Source: Copromyces sp. CBS 386.78 (taxonomy: Eukaryota > Ascomycota > Sordariomycetes > Sordariales > Sordariaceae). From it: 64,000 bases of DNA. A program made the position numbers and the translations under genes. Positions within the stretch are counted from its first letter, which is position 1. Each line of letters opens with the position of its first letter. Positions 47,290-57,500 of the stretch are shown piece by piece. Location of the stretch: positions 62,001 through 126,000 of the forward strand of contig MU839083.1 of NCBI GenBank assembly GCA_030685235.1, given 5' to 3'. The notes below the pieces were generated by a model that made no database searches, had not been told where the DNA came from, and saw only the letters and a program-made list of their open reading frames with translations.

Positions 47290-50200
47290 TCATTGATCTG
47301 GGGTTATGGGAGTCATGGGGGTTGTTGGGGTTGTGATGGGAGTTGAAGAGGGGGTGGAGGCTGCGGTAGTGGTAGTAGTGGTGGCAGTGGTGTTAGTAGT
47401 GACTTTGGGCTGACCAACCTGAGTAGTGAAACTCATGCTCGCGCTCGCTCCCAGATAAGTATCCAGCTTCCTCTTCAGCAGCTCCCCTCGTACCGGTTTG
47501 GCAAGATAATCGTTCATGCCCGCAGCGAGACACTTCTCTCGATCACCCTGAATGGCCGAGGCCGTCATGGCGATGACGAGAATTTTGCGGACAGCATCGA
47601 TCGGGTCGTTTCTCAGCATCTTCGTCGCCTCGTAGCCATCCAGCACTGGCATTTGTACGTCCATTAGTATAATGTGATAAGGGTTTCCCTGTCGCGCCTT
47701 CTCCCGCAGACCTTCAACCGCTTTCAGACCGTTGTCATAGGTGTCAACGTTCGGATAACCCAGTTTGTGCATATACTGCATGGCAATCTTGGCGTTGATG
47801 GAATTGTCTTCGGCAATGCATATTCTAAGTTGATTGCGTGGGATATGTGTAAGGTCGATGTAGGGTCTCGGCACCTGTTCGCTGCCGGCATCGCCGTTTT
47901 CTGCAGCACCCGGAAGTGGCCGCGGTTGGCGGTCTCGTGGAGGCTCCATCTGAACGGGAGAAGTGCTCTGGGTATCACCTGCCATCACCTCCGGCTTGGC
48001 CTTGTCAAACGTGACGGTGAACCAGACGGTTGTCCCCACGTTCTCCTCGCTTTCCAGGCGGATCTTGCCCTTCATGGTCGATTCGATCAATGACTTGCAA
48101 ATACTGAGGCCGAGACCACTGCCGCCATACTTCCGCGCTGTGCTCTCATCGGCTTGGCTGAAGGGAAGGAAGAGCTTGTCGAGTTGCTGTGGAGAAATGC
48201 CGATGCCGGTATCCTTGACCCAGAACGTCAACGTCGCCTTCTCTGTAGTTTCCGAGTCCACCTTAGCCCCGATGGTGATAGAGCCATCCTCTGTGAACTT
48301 CAGGCTGTTGCCGATGAGATTGCCGAGGACCTGGTGAAGACGGATGGGATCGCCGTAGATCAACATGGCAGGAAGATTGATGTCGTGGACGATCTTGACG
48401 TTCTTCTTGGATGTCTTTTCCTTATTGCTGTATGATGCTGCGCGGACGACTTCACGAACCATCTCCTCGGGGTTGAATGCGATGATGTAAAGCTTCATCT
48501 TGTCGGCCTCCATCCTCGAAAAATCCAGGATGTCGTTAATGACCGTGAGAAGGAGGTCCGCCGAGACCCGTATTGAGTCAGCCATCTCCAGTTGCTCCTT
48601 GTTCAAGTTGCTATCCCTGAGCAGCTCCGAGTTTCCAATCACACCATTGAGAGGTGTGCGCAGCTCGTGGGAGACATTGGCGAGGAAAATTGACTTGGCC
48701 TTCGCGGCTTCTTCAGCAAGCTTGACGTTCCGGATGGCTTCCGCTTCCGCATCTCTGGCCTTGGTCTCTGCTTCAACCGCCTTAGCCAAAGCACGCTTCT
48801 GGAGCGCCACCATGGAGACGTTCTCGGCCGAAACCTTTTCGACGGCCTTCATCGCCAGAGCGTTCGAGTAACTGATTCCAATTTGGTTGACGAGAAGCTG
48901 CAAAACAGTGACGTTTCGGTCTGTGAATGAGCCGGGAACACCTTCGAGGTACAAGACGCCAAGAAGCGGATTTTCAGAACCATGCAAGATGGGAATGGCA
49001 ATCACTGCCTTGCTGTTGGGGTTCCTCCGAAGCCAACTTTCGCTAACGTTGCCGAACCGCTCGTCGCTTACAAGGTCCCGAAGGAAGACCACCTCACGGA
49101 AGCGAGAGCAGTATAAAATAACATTCTCGGCGACGAGGTCGGTTCCGCTGAGGGGAATGCCGGGAATATGCGCCTCCGCTCCTTTATCGGGGTCACCACT
49201 CGCAGCAACGCACAGAGGCGAACCATCCTTCTGTTTCTCATCCTCATACACCACGAGAGCGGCCAGGGTAGCGGACCCGCTGCACGTCTGTAAGATCACG
49301 TCGCACATGGTCTTGAGAAGCTCATCGACCCTCAACACCGAGGAGATGACCTGGGATGAGACCAAAATCGCGTGCAGATCGATCATATCAAGTGCCGGCA
49401 AGCCAACCCCAGCCTCTGGTTGCATTGAGCCTCTCCAAGCCGTCATGCGTTCCCCTTTCAGCGCTGCGACTGCAGCCTGAGCCGTCTCCTCCTCGTCCTC
49501 CAATCCTTCTTCGTCTACCGTCCGATATTGAACAGACGCAGCGTCGCCAGTGAAATCGGTCTGGACGCCAGCGTCAGCGGTACGAGGGTTGCGCATGGGG
49601 CCATGTAGCAAGATACTATGTCCGGTTTCGATGAGGTCGGCAATTCCTGTGGCACCAAGCTGGCGATAGAGAGCGATAGAGTCGCGAAGGGCGGACCGGG
49701 CAGAGCGCCTGCCCTTGTGGCGAATGAAGACGCTAGCCATCAAGTAATTGCCAAGGGCCTCCTCCAAGAGGAAATTGTATTCCGAAGCATGATCCAACGC
49801 CTCTTCATACTGCTGAATGGCATCTCCATACTGGCCACGGATCTCCGATACCTGAGCATCTAGCAGCTTCGACCAAGCCAGGTAGTTAACATTGTTAACC
49901 GCCTGCCAGTCCTTCAGCCCCCTGTTCAGTTCGTCGATCTTCTCAATCGTCTCCTCCACCCGGCTCTTGAACTTCTCCGCATCGTCTGCCAAGCGCCGAG
50001 GGTCTTGCTGTTCGCGGAGGATCACAGCAGCCAAGGACAAGGCGTAGACCCACTGAGCGAGCTTTGCGTTTCTGGCCGACCAAATCAACTTGCTGTTCTT
50101 GTAACAAACCTCTCCGATCTCAATGGCTCGCTCATAGTGCCCATACAGGAAGAGCGGAACGATTTCGATTGACTCGTAGAACATGAGCGTCCTGTCTCCG

Positions 50201-53200
50201 CTAGCCTTGGATGTGAGCCAGGACTTGTAAGTTGAGACTTTGTGTTGTTCGTCGCTCATAACCTCATAAGGATCTGTCACTTTCGTCTTCCCTTGCAAGG
50301 CACGGCACACCTGTCGGATGGCAATGAGAATTGCACCACCACGAGTGTCCAGATGCCAGTTCGGTACCTCCTCACAGCCATACTGGCAGAAGGCCTCGAG
50401 ATCGGTGATGTTTTCGCTAGCAAAGAATCTCAGCTGTGCAGCTAGCCCAAAGCTAAGAATGGCAGAGATCCGGTCTCCCACAGCAGCGGCGTACTCGACT
50501 GATGCCTCAAGTTGGTTGGCGATGGCGCCGAGCGGAAACTGCACATGGCCGACAAAGTTGGCATAGATCATGTAGCCCCTGGCCATCGAATATGGTTCGC
50601 GGTACTTCTCCAGCAACTCAAGAAAAATGCCGGCCAGCTCAACAGTGAACTGCACCATGTTGAATCTTGACAAGGCGATGATACCCAAGAATAGGAATGC
50701 CAGGCCAGACTGTGGGAATGAACCTTTCTCCAGGTGTAACTCCATCATAGAGAGCGACAGCTGGTAAAAGTACAGGCAGTTGCTCCACCATCCAGCACTG
50801 ACGGTCTCAGTGAGCACAGCACCAAGCGATGCAAGAGTGATATCTTCCGTCTTGGGCGGGTTGACTAGTTCACTGCGATCCATTGTCTGTATTCGTACGG
50901 ACAGGCGTTCAAATTGGGCATCGCACTTCTCAAGGGATGGGTTGTCGTCGAAGCCTACGCCCAAGGCTTTCAAGCACAAACGGAGCGAGTCCAATGCTTG
51001 TTCGGAGTTTCCGCCCTGAGCAAAAATTCGCGACTGCAGTACCCAGGCCGGGGCCCTATCAACTGCCGTCCTTGCCTTGGCGAGAATTGTCTGGAGCAGA
51101 TCGTTGGCGGCGGTGTGAAGACCCATGTAAAGGTAGCATTCGGCAGCTTGGATATAGAGTTGGAGAGTCTCTTCGTAAGAGGAATCACCCGCATCGTCAT
51201 TCCAAGGGTCAGGTTGAAGTAGCGCTACAGCGTTGCCGTAATATTTCGCTGCAGTAGGTCTTGCGCCGCTCACAGTTGCTTCTTGGGCACACCGGGAGAG
51301 CAATGTTCGGTATGAACGCCGGTGAGACACTTGCTGGCAGATGATATCTACGCACTCGCAAATGTGGGAGGCCGCATTGTCCCTGTAGGTACGATCGTTG
51401 GCGTGGTACTTGAGTAGTGTTTGGGCGATGGCAAAGTGCATTTTTCGAGCATTGCACTCTTGTAGTGCGGCAGCGGCCTGGATGTAACGATCGTGGACGA
51501 AACGGAAATGATCATCCCTATCGCTTGGAACAATGATGCAGGCTTGTATGGCTGCTTCAAGCCCAGCAACGGACTCGTCTGCGGGAATGATATATGAGCG
51601 ATCTTCTTCTTGCTGTCCACTGCCCTTGTCTTCCTCCAAATGAAACTCGCCAGTCATGAGTCGGCAAATAAGGTCAAACGAGAAAGTCTGTCCGAGTAAC
51701 GCAGCCCAGGCGAGGATTGACCGTGAGGCGGGCGGCAGCTCACTCAAGCGTCGGGTGATGAAAGCGGTGTCGAGAACGTCATAGTCTTGTTCCCCCTGGA
51801 ACTGGTCGAAAAGCTTGTCCAGGTCATACTTCCATTCGCCAACCAGGTAGTCATACCAGATGCACTTCTTCCTATAGCCGGCATTGAGCATCTCACGCAT
51901 ATAAAAGGGGTTTCCAGCTGTCTTGGATTGGATGACGAGAGCTAAAGCGGTGACATCTTCCTTCGGTAGGCAGAGTGTCGACGAGACGAAGTGTATGATG
52001 TCGTCTTCGGACAGTGGTGTAAGCTTTATTTTGGTCATCATTGGCGCGCCTGCTCCCCGTGGTAGCCCTTCGGACTTTGGTGGGCTGAGAATCTGCAGGA
52101 CTTTCTCGGGCTCGATCTCTTCCGGGCGGTATGTGATGATGATGACCATTTTCATCCGCGCTCCAATGATCTGGCTGATGAGCTCCTGTGACTCGTCGTC
52201 CGCAAAATGCAGGTCATCGAGACAGAAGCATATGAATTTGTAATGTGTAAACATGCGCAGTACATCGAGGAAGGTGTTCGTAAGGCGGGAAGTCTGCGTC
52301 GAGGCACCAGCCCTTAAAAAGTCTTGTGAAGTCTGGGTGGCGGACGATACCTTCGAAGAATGTCGGTACATGTTGTTGCCGCCAAACTCTGGAGACGATC
52401 CGCGTCGTTTCAACGCGGGCTGGCCGCCCTGTGAGCTAGTGGAATTGCATCGTTGTGGGATGTTATCGGGCGGGCCTAGGAGGAATTCGGGGAGGCCAAG
52501 AATCTTATGCAACGTAGGCCACACAGGACGGACATGGTGTTTGAGTGCTTGATGAAAAGGGGTCTCGGTGTTTCTCTCACCCCAGACCTGACGGAAGAGG
52601 GAGGATAGCAGCTGCAAAAGGGGGCCAAAGGCGGTTCTCCTTGCCGTTTCAAACTTGGCAGTGGCACAATAACCCCTCCTGCGAGCATCTGCGAGTATCG
52701 ACTGGACCAAATAGCTCTTTCCCAGACCGCCGGTACCCTCGATGATCACCACCTCACAATTGCCTTGTCTCTGTTTTCGAAATTTGGAACCGAGCTGGCG
52801 TGATATCGTCGACGTAGGCTCGCTCAGCAATCCGCCGCTCCGCGATGCATCAGAACTGACATTCTCGTTCAAGCTGGCGGTTTCGAAGGTTGGCTTTTCC
52901 CACTGGCGAGACTGTCGGTTGCCTCCCGAGATCGTCGAGGTACCCGTTGACGTGCCTGATGAGATCGTTTCGCCCGAGGTGGTCACTGAATTCGTTCCTA
53001 GGGCTGAAGGGGGCAAGCTGACTCTGTTTCTCGGATCCGGGGATAAAGCAAGGGCCCACGAGCCGGACTGCCTGTTCAAGCCTTCGGCCGAGCTCGCGCC
53101 TTCACTGGATACTTCAGCACTGTCAACAACTTCGTTTGACAAGACAGATCCATCTGAACCCCAATTTACCCCACCTTTGTGGTTCGTCCCATGGCTCTTG

Positions 53201-54561
53201 GATACTCGCTCGATGACTTTCAGAAGCTCGGATCGCTCACGGTCGCGGCCAATCATAACGGTCGGAAGCCGGAAGGAAGAAGATACGTCTCGTAAACCAA
53301 TTTGAAAGTCCTTGAGACTCTGGGAATCGCCGGACCCAAGCAACTCTTGCACCTTGACCAAATCGTGCCGGAGGCCACTGGCCGAAAAGTACCGATCGTT
53401 CACATTCTTGGAAGTGCACTTCTGAATAATGCGACCAATCACGTCGGGAACATCCATCCGTATCTGGGATACATTGGGTATCCTACGGCCAAGGACACCT
53501 TGGACGATATCAAGGGGTGTGTCACCCTGGAACACGGGCTGCTGTGTCAAGAGACTCCAAAACAAAACACCGAGAGAGTAAATATCGGTGCGGGTGTCGG
53601 GTTCAGCGGGCATCCGTCCCGTCTGTTCAGGGCTTATGTACTGAAGTTTATGGCGGGCGCCCACCTCTTTGGATAGTGTAGACCAGCCTGTGCTTGTTAA
53701 ACCGTGCTCGAAGGACCGTAAGCCAGAGCCGAGGGACGTTATTTTGATTCGGTTCAGTGCGAGGTTATAATGGAAGGCGTCGGGGCGTATTTCGCCGTGG
53801 ACAATGCTTTGGCTATGGTGAAGCATCTCCAGACATTGGGTAGCGCCTATGGCAAAATCCAGAAAGTGCTGCAGTGATATTGGCTCTTCGAGGACCGGAT
53901 GCTCTTTGCGGTGCGCTTCCCATCGGTCATTGTGCTTTTTGGCGTAGAAGAAGGCCGGGCCCATATCCAACACCTTGAACAAATAATTGTCGCCAGAATA
54001 CGTGTAGATGGCCACAACGATAGTCCCCCGATCGCCCGGCAAGGGGTTAAGACGAATGAGGTCTATCGGTCTCGAGATGTGCTCGGCATTGGGATCAACG
54101 GTCGAAACGAGGCTCTTGGCGATATGGTAGGCCCGCTCTTCGCGGAGGACATGGTAGGATATTCTGGCGACGACGAGCTCTTCGACAACAGGCACATCGG
54201 TCGCATGGTGGGCAACGGTGGGAGGAGAGGTGGCGGAACGATCACTGCCGGCGTCGCTGTGAGAGGCCGAAACATTGGGGCGGTCCTGAGGAGATGCGCG
54301 GTGGCCAGGCGCTAGCTTTGCTAAAGACGACGGGCTCGTGTTTGGATATGGTGCCGGGGAGGCGGGGGCCGGGGTTCCGGTGGTCGAAAAGGGCGAAACA
54401 AATCGGGTGCCGAAGACGTGCCAGTTGTCGTAGGTAGAATGGTAAGGCGGTTTAGTCTCGTCCCATGCAAAGCCGGCGATTTGGCGTAGTCGTTCGAAGA
54501 TGCGGGCCGGGGGATCGAGCTGCTGCTGGTCGTCTTGTGGAGGTATCGCGACTGACTCCAT
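47290..54561 (-). CDS. Giant hybrid histidine kinase (pseudokinase-ATPase-GAF-HisKA-HATPase-REC)
   Basis: A single uninterrupted frame of 2423 aa, starting at MESVAIPPQDD (54561). In order: a protein-kinase-like domain at about 90-420, with degenerate catalytic motifs (VHGEIRPD for HRD, SLGSG for DFG) but an intact D(T)RTDIYSLGVLFW helix; an AAA-type ATPase with Walker A GTGGLGKS (K615) and Walker B FICFCLDDLHFADD; a long helical TPR-like middle; a GAF domain (about 1700-1900); HisKA with phospho-acceptor H1965 (NVSHELRTPLNG); HATPase (NLIGNSLKFTEDG, DTGIGI, GGSGLGLSI); and a receiver domain with D2301 (MDVQMP) and conserved Lys (YLAKPV). The layout matches fungal group X kinases, such as fission yeast Mak2/Mak3, which sense oxidative stress and signal through a phosphotransfer protein to a MAP kinase. 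The tail is Thr/Pro-rich. Its stimulus here is unknown. Confidence 0.95.
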   Translation of the reverse strand: MESVAIPPQDDQQQLDPPARIFERLRQIAGFAWDETKPPYHSTYDNWHVFGTRFVSPFSTTGTPAPASPAPYPNTSPSSLAKLAPGHRASPQDRPNVSASHSDAGSDRSATSPPTVAHHATDVPVVEELVVARISYHVLREERAYHIAKSLVSTVDPNAEHISRPIDLIRLNPLPGDRGTIVVAIYTYSGDNYLFKVLDMGPAFFYAKKHNDRWEAHRKEHPVLEEPISLQHFLDFAIGATQCLEMLHHSQSIVHGEIRPDAFHYNLALNRIKITSLGSGLRSFEHGLTSTGWSTLSKEVGARHKLQYISPEQTGRMPAEPDTRTDIYSLGVLFWSLLTQQPVFQGDTPLDIVQGVLGRRIPNVSQIRMDVPDVIGRIIQKCTSKNVNDRYFSASGLRHDLVKVQELLGSGDSQSLKDFQIGLRDVSSSFRLPTVMIGRDRERSELLKVIERVSKSHGTNHKGGVNWGSDGSVLSNEVVDSAEVSSEGASSAEGLNRQSGSWALALSPDPRNRVSLPPSALGTNSVTTSGETISSGTSTGTSTISGGNRQSRQWEKPTFETASLNENVSSDASRSGGLLSEPTSTISRQLGSKFRKQRQGNCEVVIIEGTGGLGKSYLVQSILADARRRGYCATAKFETARRTAFGPLLQLLSSLFRQVWGERNTETPFHQALKHHVRPVWPTLHKILGLPEFLLGPPDNIPQRCNSTSSQGGQPALKRRGSSPEFGGNNMYRHSSKVSSATQTSQDFLRAGASTQTSRLTNTFLDVLRMFTHYKFICFCLDDLHFADDESQELISQIIGARMKMVIIITYRPEEIEPEKVLQILSPPKSEGLPRGAGAPMMTKIKLTPLSEDDIIHFVSSTLCLPKEDVTALALVIQSKTAGNPFYMREMLNAGYRKKCIWYDYLVGEWKYDLDKLFDQFQGEQDYDVLDTAFITRRLSELPPASRSILAWAALLGQTFSFDLICRLMTGEFHLEEDKGSGQQEEDRSYIIPADESVAGLEAAIQACIIVPSDRDDHFRFVHDRYIQAAAALQECNARKMHFAIAQTLLKYHANDRTYRDNAASHICECVDIICQQVSHRRSYRTLLSRCAQEATVSGARPTAAKYYGNAVALLQPDPWNDDAGDSSYEETLQLYIQAAECYLYMGLHTAANDLLQTILAKARTAVDRAPAWVLQSRIFAQGGNSEQALDSLRLCLKALGVGFDDNPSLEKCDAQFERLSVRIQTMDRSELVNPPKTEDITLASLGAVLTETVSAGWWSNCLYFYQLSLSMMELHLEKGSFPQSGLAFLFLGIIALSRFNMVQFTVELAGIFLELLEKYREPYSMARGYMIYANFVGHVQFPLGAIANQLEASVEYAAAVGDRISAILSFGLAAQLRFFASENITDLEAFCQYGCEEVPNWHLDTRGGAILIAIRQVCRALQGKTKVTDPYEVMSDEQHKVSTYKSWLTSKASGDRTLMFYESIEIVPLFLYGHYERAIEIGEVCYKNSKLIWSARNAKLAQWVYALSLAAVILREQQDPRRLADDAEKFKSRVEETIEKIDELNRGLKDWQAVNNVNYLAWSKLLDAQVSEIRGQYGDAIQQYEEALDHASEYNFLLEEALGNYLMASVFIRHKGRRSARSALRDSIALYRQLGATGIADLIETGHSILLHGPMRNPRTADAGVQTDFTGDAASVQYRTVDEEGLEDEEETAQAAVAALKGERMTAWRGSMQPEAGVGLPALDMIDLHAILVSSQVISSVLRVDELLKTMCDVILQTCSGSATLAALVVYEDEKQKDGSPLCVAASGDPDKGAEAHIPGIPLSGTDLVAENVILYCSRFREVVFLRDLVSDERFGNVSESWLRRNPNSKAVIAIPILHGSENPLLGVLYLEGVPGSFTDRNVTVLQLLVNQIGISYSNALAMKAVEKVSAENVSMVALQKRALAKAVEAETKARDAEAEAIRNVKLAEEAAKAKSIFLANVSHELRTPLNGVIGNSELLRDSNLNKEQLEMADSIRVSADLLLTVINDILDFSRMEADKMKLYIIAFNPEEMVREVVRAASYSNKEKTSKKNVKIVHDINLPAMLIYGDPIRLHQVLGNLIGNSLKFTEDGSITIGAKVDSETTEKATLTFWVKDTGIGISPQQLDKLFLPFSQADESTARKYGGSGLGLSICKSLIESTMKGKIRLESEENVGTTVWFTVTFDKAKPEVMAGDTQSTSPVQMEPPRDRQPRPLPGAAENGDAGSEQVPRPYIDLTHIPRNQLRICIAEDNSINAKIAMQYMHKLGYPNVDTYDNGLKAVEGLREKARQGNPYHIILMDVQMPVLDGYEATKMLRNDPIDAVRKILVIAMTASAIQGDREKCLAAGMNDYLAKPVRGELLKRKLDTYLGASASMSFTTQVGQPKVTTNTTATTTTTTAASTPSSTPITTPTTPMTPITPDQ

Positions 54562-57500
54562 GGTCGCCGAAAGAAGGGAAATCGGCGGACTCAAGGGTAA
54601 CGGGCTCGTGAGGAGGACGTCGTGTCGGGGCGAGTCATGTTTCGATCATGGTACGCAAGCCGTCGTTCCAAGCACCCAGTGCCAGCATGCGAGGATTTTG
54701 TTCGTCGATGTATGCGCCTTGTAATGTGTGATGTCGATCACGCAAAGACTGTCGCTGTTCAAGTTGGTGATAGTGCCTAGTAGCGATCGTGATGAGGTGG
54801 AGATGGTTGTCGGCCTCGGCGCTGTGCTGTCGAGTGCGTTGAAGTGGTTCTAGATTTCGAGGTTGGCCGTTGGCCTAGATGTAGTGGCTTGTTGCAGTGT
54901 TCTGCCTGTCGTCGATTTTTCCCTCCTTGGAAAAAAAGAAGTCGTAGGTAGGTACTTGTTACCTAGGTAAAGTCTGTCGGTTGCCGGTGCTGGGCAAATC
55001 ACAGTCGCCACAAGCTGAAAGCCGGAAAGGACGACGGCGACAACGACTGGGGTGGGCAGGCGGATGGAAGTCGGTCGAGGTCGGTGTTGGGCAGAATCTT
55101 GGTTGGAGGAGGTCGTTAGAGAGGTTTCAAAGCAGCCAAAGCAGCCTACTTAGGCAAGGAGTGGTTGGGTGGACTCGTGGTGGACTGGGACTGGGAGGAC
55201 TGGGACTTGTTGCCCGGCGGTGGTGGTGAAGGAAGCAAAATGCTGAGGTACCTACACTACATGCGAAAATGGAAGATGGCCTCTCAGTGCGATTCTGCGT
55301 GCTTCTTCTCCGTCGTGGTGGATGCGTAGAAAGCGCAGCGCAATGGTGAATTATGGGAATATCCCTAGTCGGTGGGTGGATGTCCGAGGCTGGAGTGGAG
55401 GAGAAGCAAGCTTCAAAGGTACAATGTGGTGCTGCTGGGCCGTGGCCGATGCTGCTGTCGAGCGGAATGCTGGAATGCTGAATGAATCAGGATGCGAATG
55501 GTGTGTGGAGGACTGCTGGTGCCGTGGACCTGTGGTGCGTCGTGGTACACTATTCTACTTCCGCCGGTAGTGTTGGAGCACGATGGAGCCAAGAAGTCAA
55601 AGTCGGTATCGACAACCTGGAAGGAGCGGCAAGCTCCCAGATGTGGTTAGCCTCGTTCTGGTCTGCACCATTGTCACTGACCCCTTCCGTGAGTCGTCCC
55701 ATGCCAGTGCATTGAATGGCAGCTGCCCCATCAAAAAGAGGCAATTTCATGTTGCAGCGGGACTATCAAAAAGAAGAGAACAACTTCAAATTTGACAAAA
55801 AAGAGAAGGCATTCGGATGATGCTTGGACTATGCATTCTCGCTAGTTCATCCCTACGACAGACCTACTTTGGGCGATATCCGCGGCTGCCCACCTAACCC
55901 AGCGAGGCTCCAAGTAGCAAGGCAACCTAACCTCCCGTCACGTCTCATGCCCTTCGAGAGGCGGAAGTACTAGTAGACGTTAAATAAAACAACCTAACCT
56001 CCCGTCCCGGTGCTAAACTCTCAGGCAGCGGCTTGCTACCCGACTTGGACTGCCTCCATACTGCCTGCTTATTCATAGCATCGGCGTACCTCCCGTCTCT
56101 ATATTGGATCTCGGAGTTCCGGATTCCCGTCATCAAGTTTTCTCCCCATTGTTAGATCTTCTCTCTCACCAGACTCGCTGTCCCACACACACGGCACGTT
56201 CGCGGCTTGGCAAAAAAAAAAAAAAAAAATGATCAAAGACGGTGAGGCTACTACCAGCACCCAGAAGTCCGGATGCACATGAACAGTCGGAGAAGACTAC
56301 TCGGAGGAGGGGCCGCCCGTTCACCAACAACTCGATGCAGGTTGGAGAAAAAAAGGGGAGAGAGCGCCGAAAAGGCACACAGGGCACAGGGCCTGCAAAA
56401 GAGGAGTTTAGGAACACCCTTGGTTGCCGTTGATAGTTCACCTAAATTCTTGGCCCAGGTTCCAAGTTTTGCCCGTGACCCCAAAAGCTTCCCCGTCCCC
56501 AATTGTCCCAATCGGTCCCAGCTCACAAGGGAAGAGGAACCGACAGCCAATAAGGGAATCGATGTCTTGGGAGGGGTGTCCACTTTGCCGCTTGTTTCGG
56601 CACGGTCTTGGCATCTTGTCTCGATGAGAAAGCGGAAAGAGTGTCCAAAAAGTTGTCGTGCACTTTCCTTCCGCTCCCATCTCCATTACCATTGGATCTC
56701 ATTGGTCATCACCGCCATGTCATGCTGGTCCATCGGAACTTGCACGCCCCTCCCCGAGCCCCCAACCGTCGACGCCGTCTGCGGGTGCCGTGTACCGCAT
56801 ACACTCACTCAATTTGATTTTGCTCAAACAGGTCCACATTGCCCGATCTGGGTATATAAGCGAGGCGCCGTGCAGCTAAGCGAGGTTGACAGCCCCTGCC
56901 ACTTGTTCGGCCACGTTTACATGCCCACTTTTCAGCGCCCAGAGGTTACAGCCGCTTGCAGCTGGGCGCCCGCTTTACTATGTAAGGCCTAGTCTGAAAA
57001 CAAGTAAAATCAAATTGAGTGAGTGTATACGGTATCAGATACGGCGGCAACCGAACCTCATCAAAATGTGAGTCGCTTCATTCACAGGTTCGATACGCTC
57101 AAGGCGCTTCGCGACAAGGCCTCAAGTGCTTATTTCAATATCCTATGTCCCACCAGACCAACTTTCACGGCGCCTATTTTTTTGCACTATAATTACACTG
57201 CACATCTCATCAAGACCGCTCGATGCAGGGCCAACCTCAAAGACACATCGACACACTCCATTCATCACGAGGACTAAAACCAAGCCCATCCATTGTCAAT
57301 AACTCTATTCACTCATGCGACCAACCCAGTCTAACCCTACTCTGATGGTCTTTCGATCTATACCCTACCCGCCCATACATGAGACTAATGTCCCTTTAGC
57401 ACGCATCAATCAGGAAATGCCTAGAGGTATCCTCTCGCTCGATTGAACAATTATGCTATACACTCAACAAAGTCGTTGTTGCAAACTTTCAAACTTCATC

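Noticed and set aside
56273..56992. 239-codon plus-strand frame
   Set aside because: Its 3' part lies inside the foldback element and the product has no recognisable domain or consistent codon bias.
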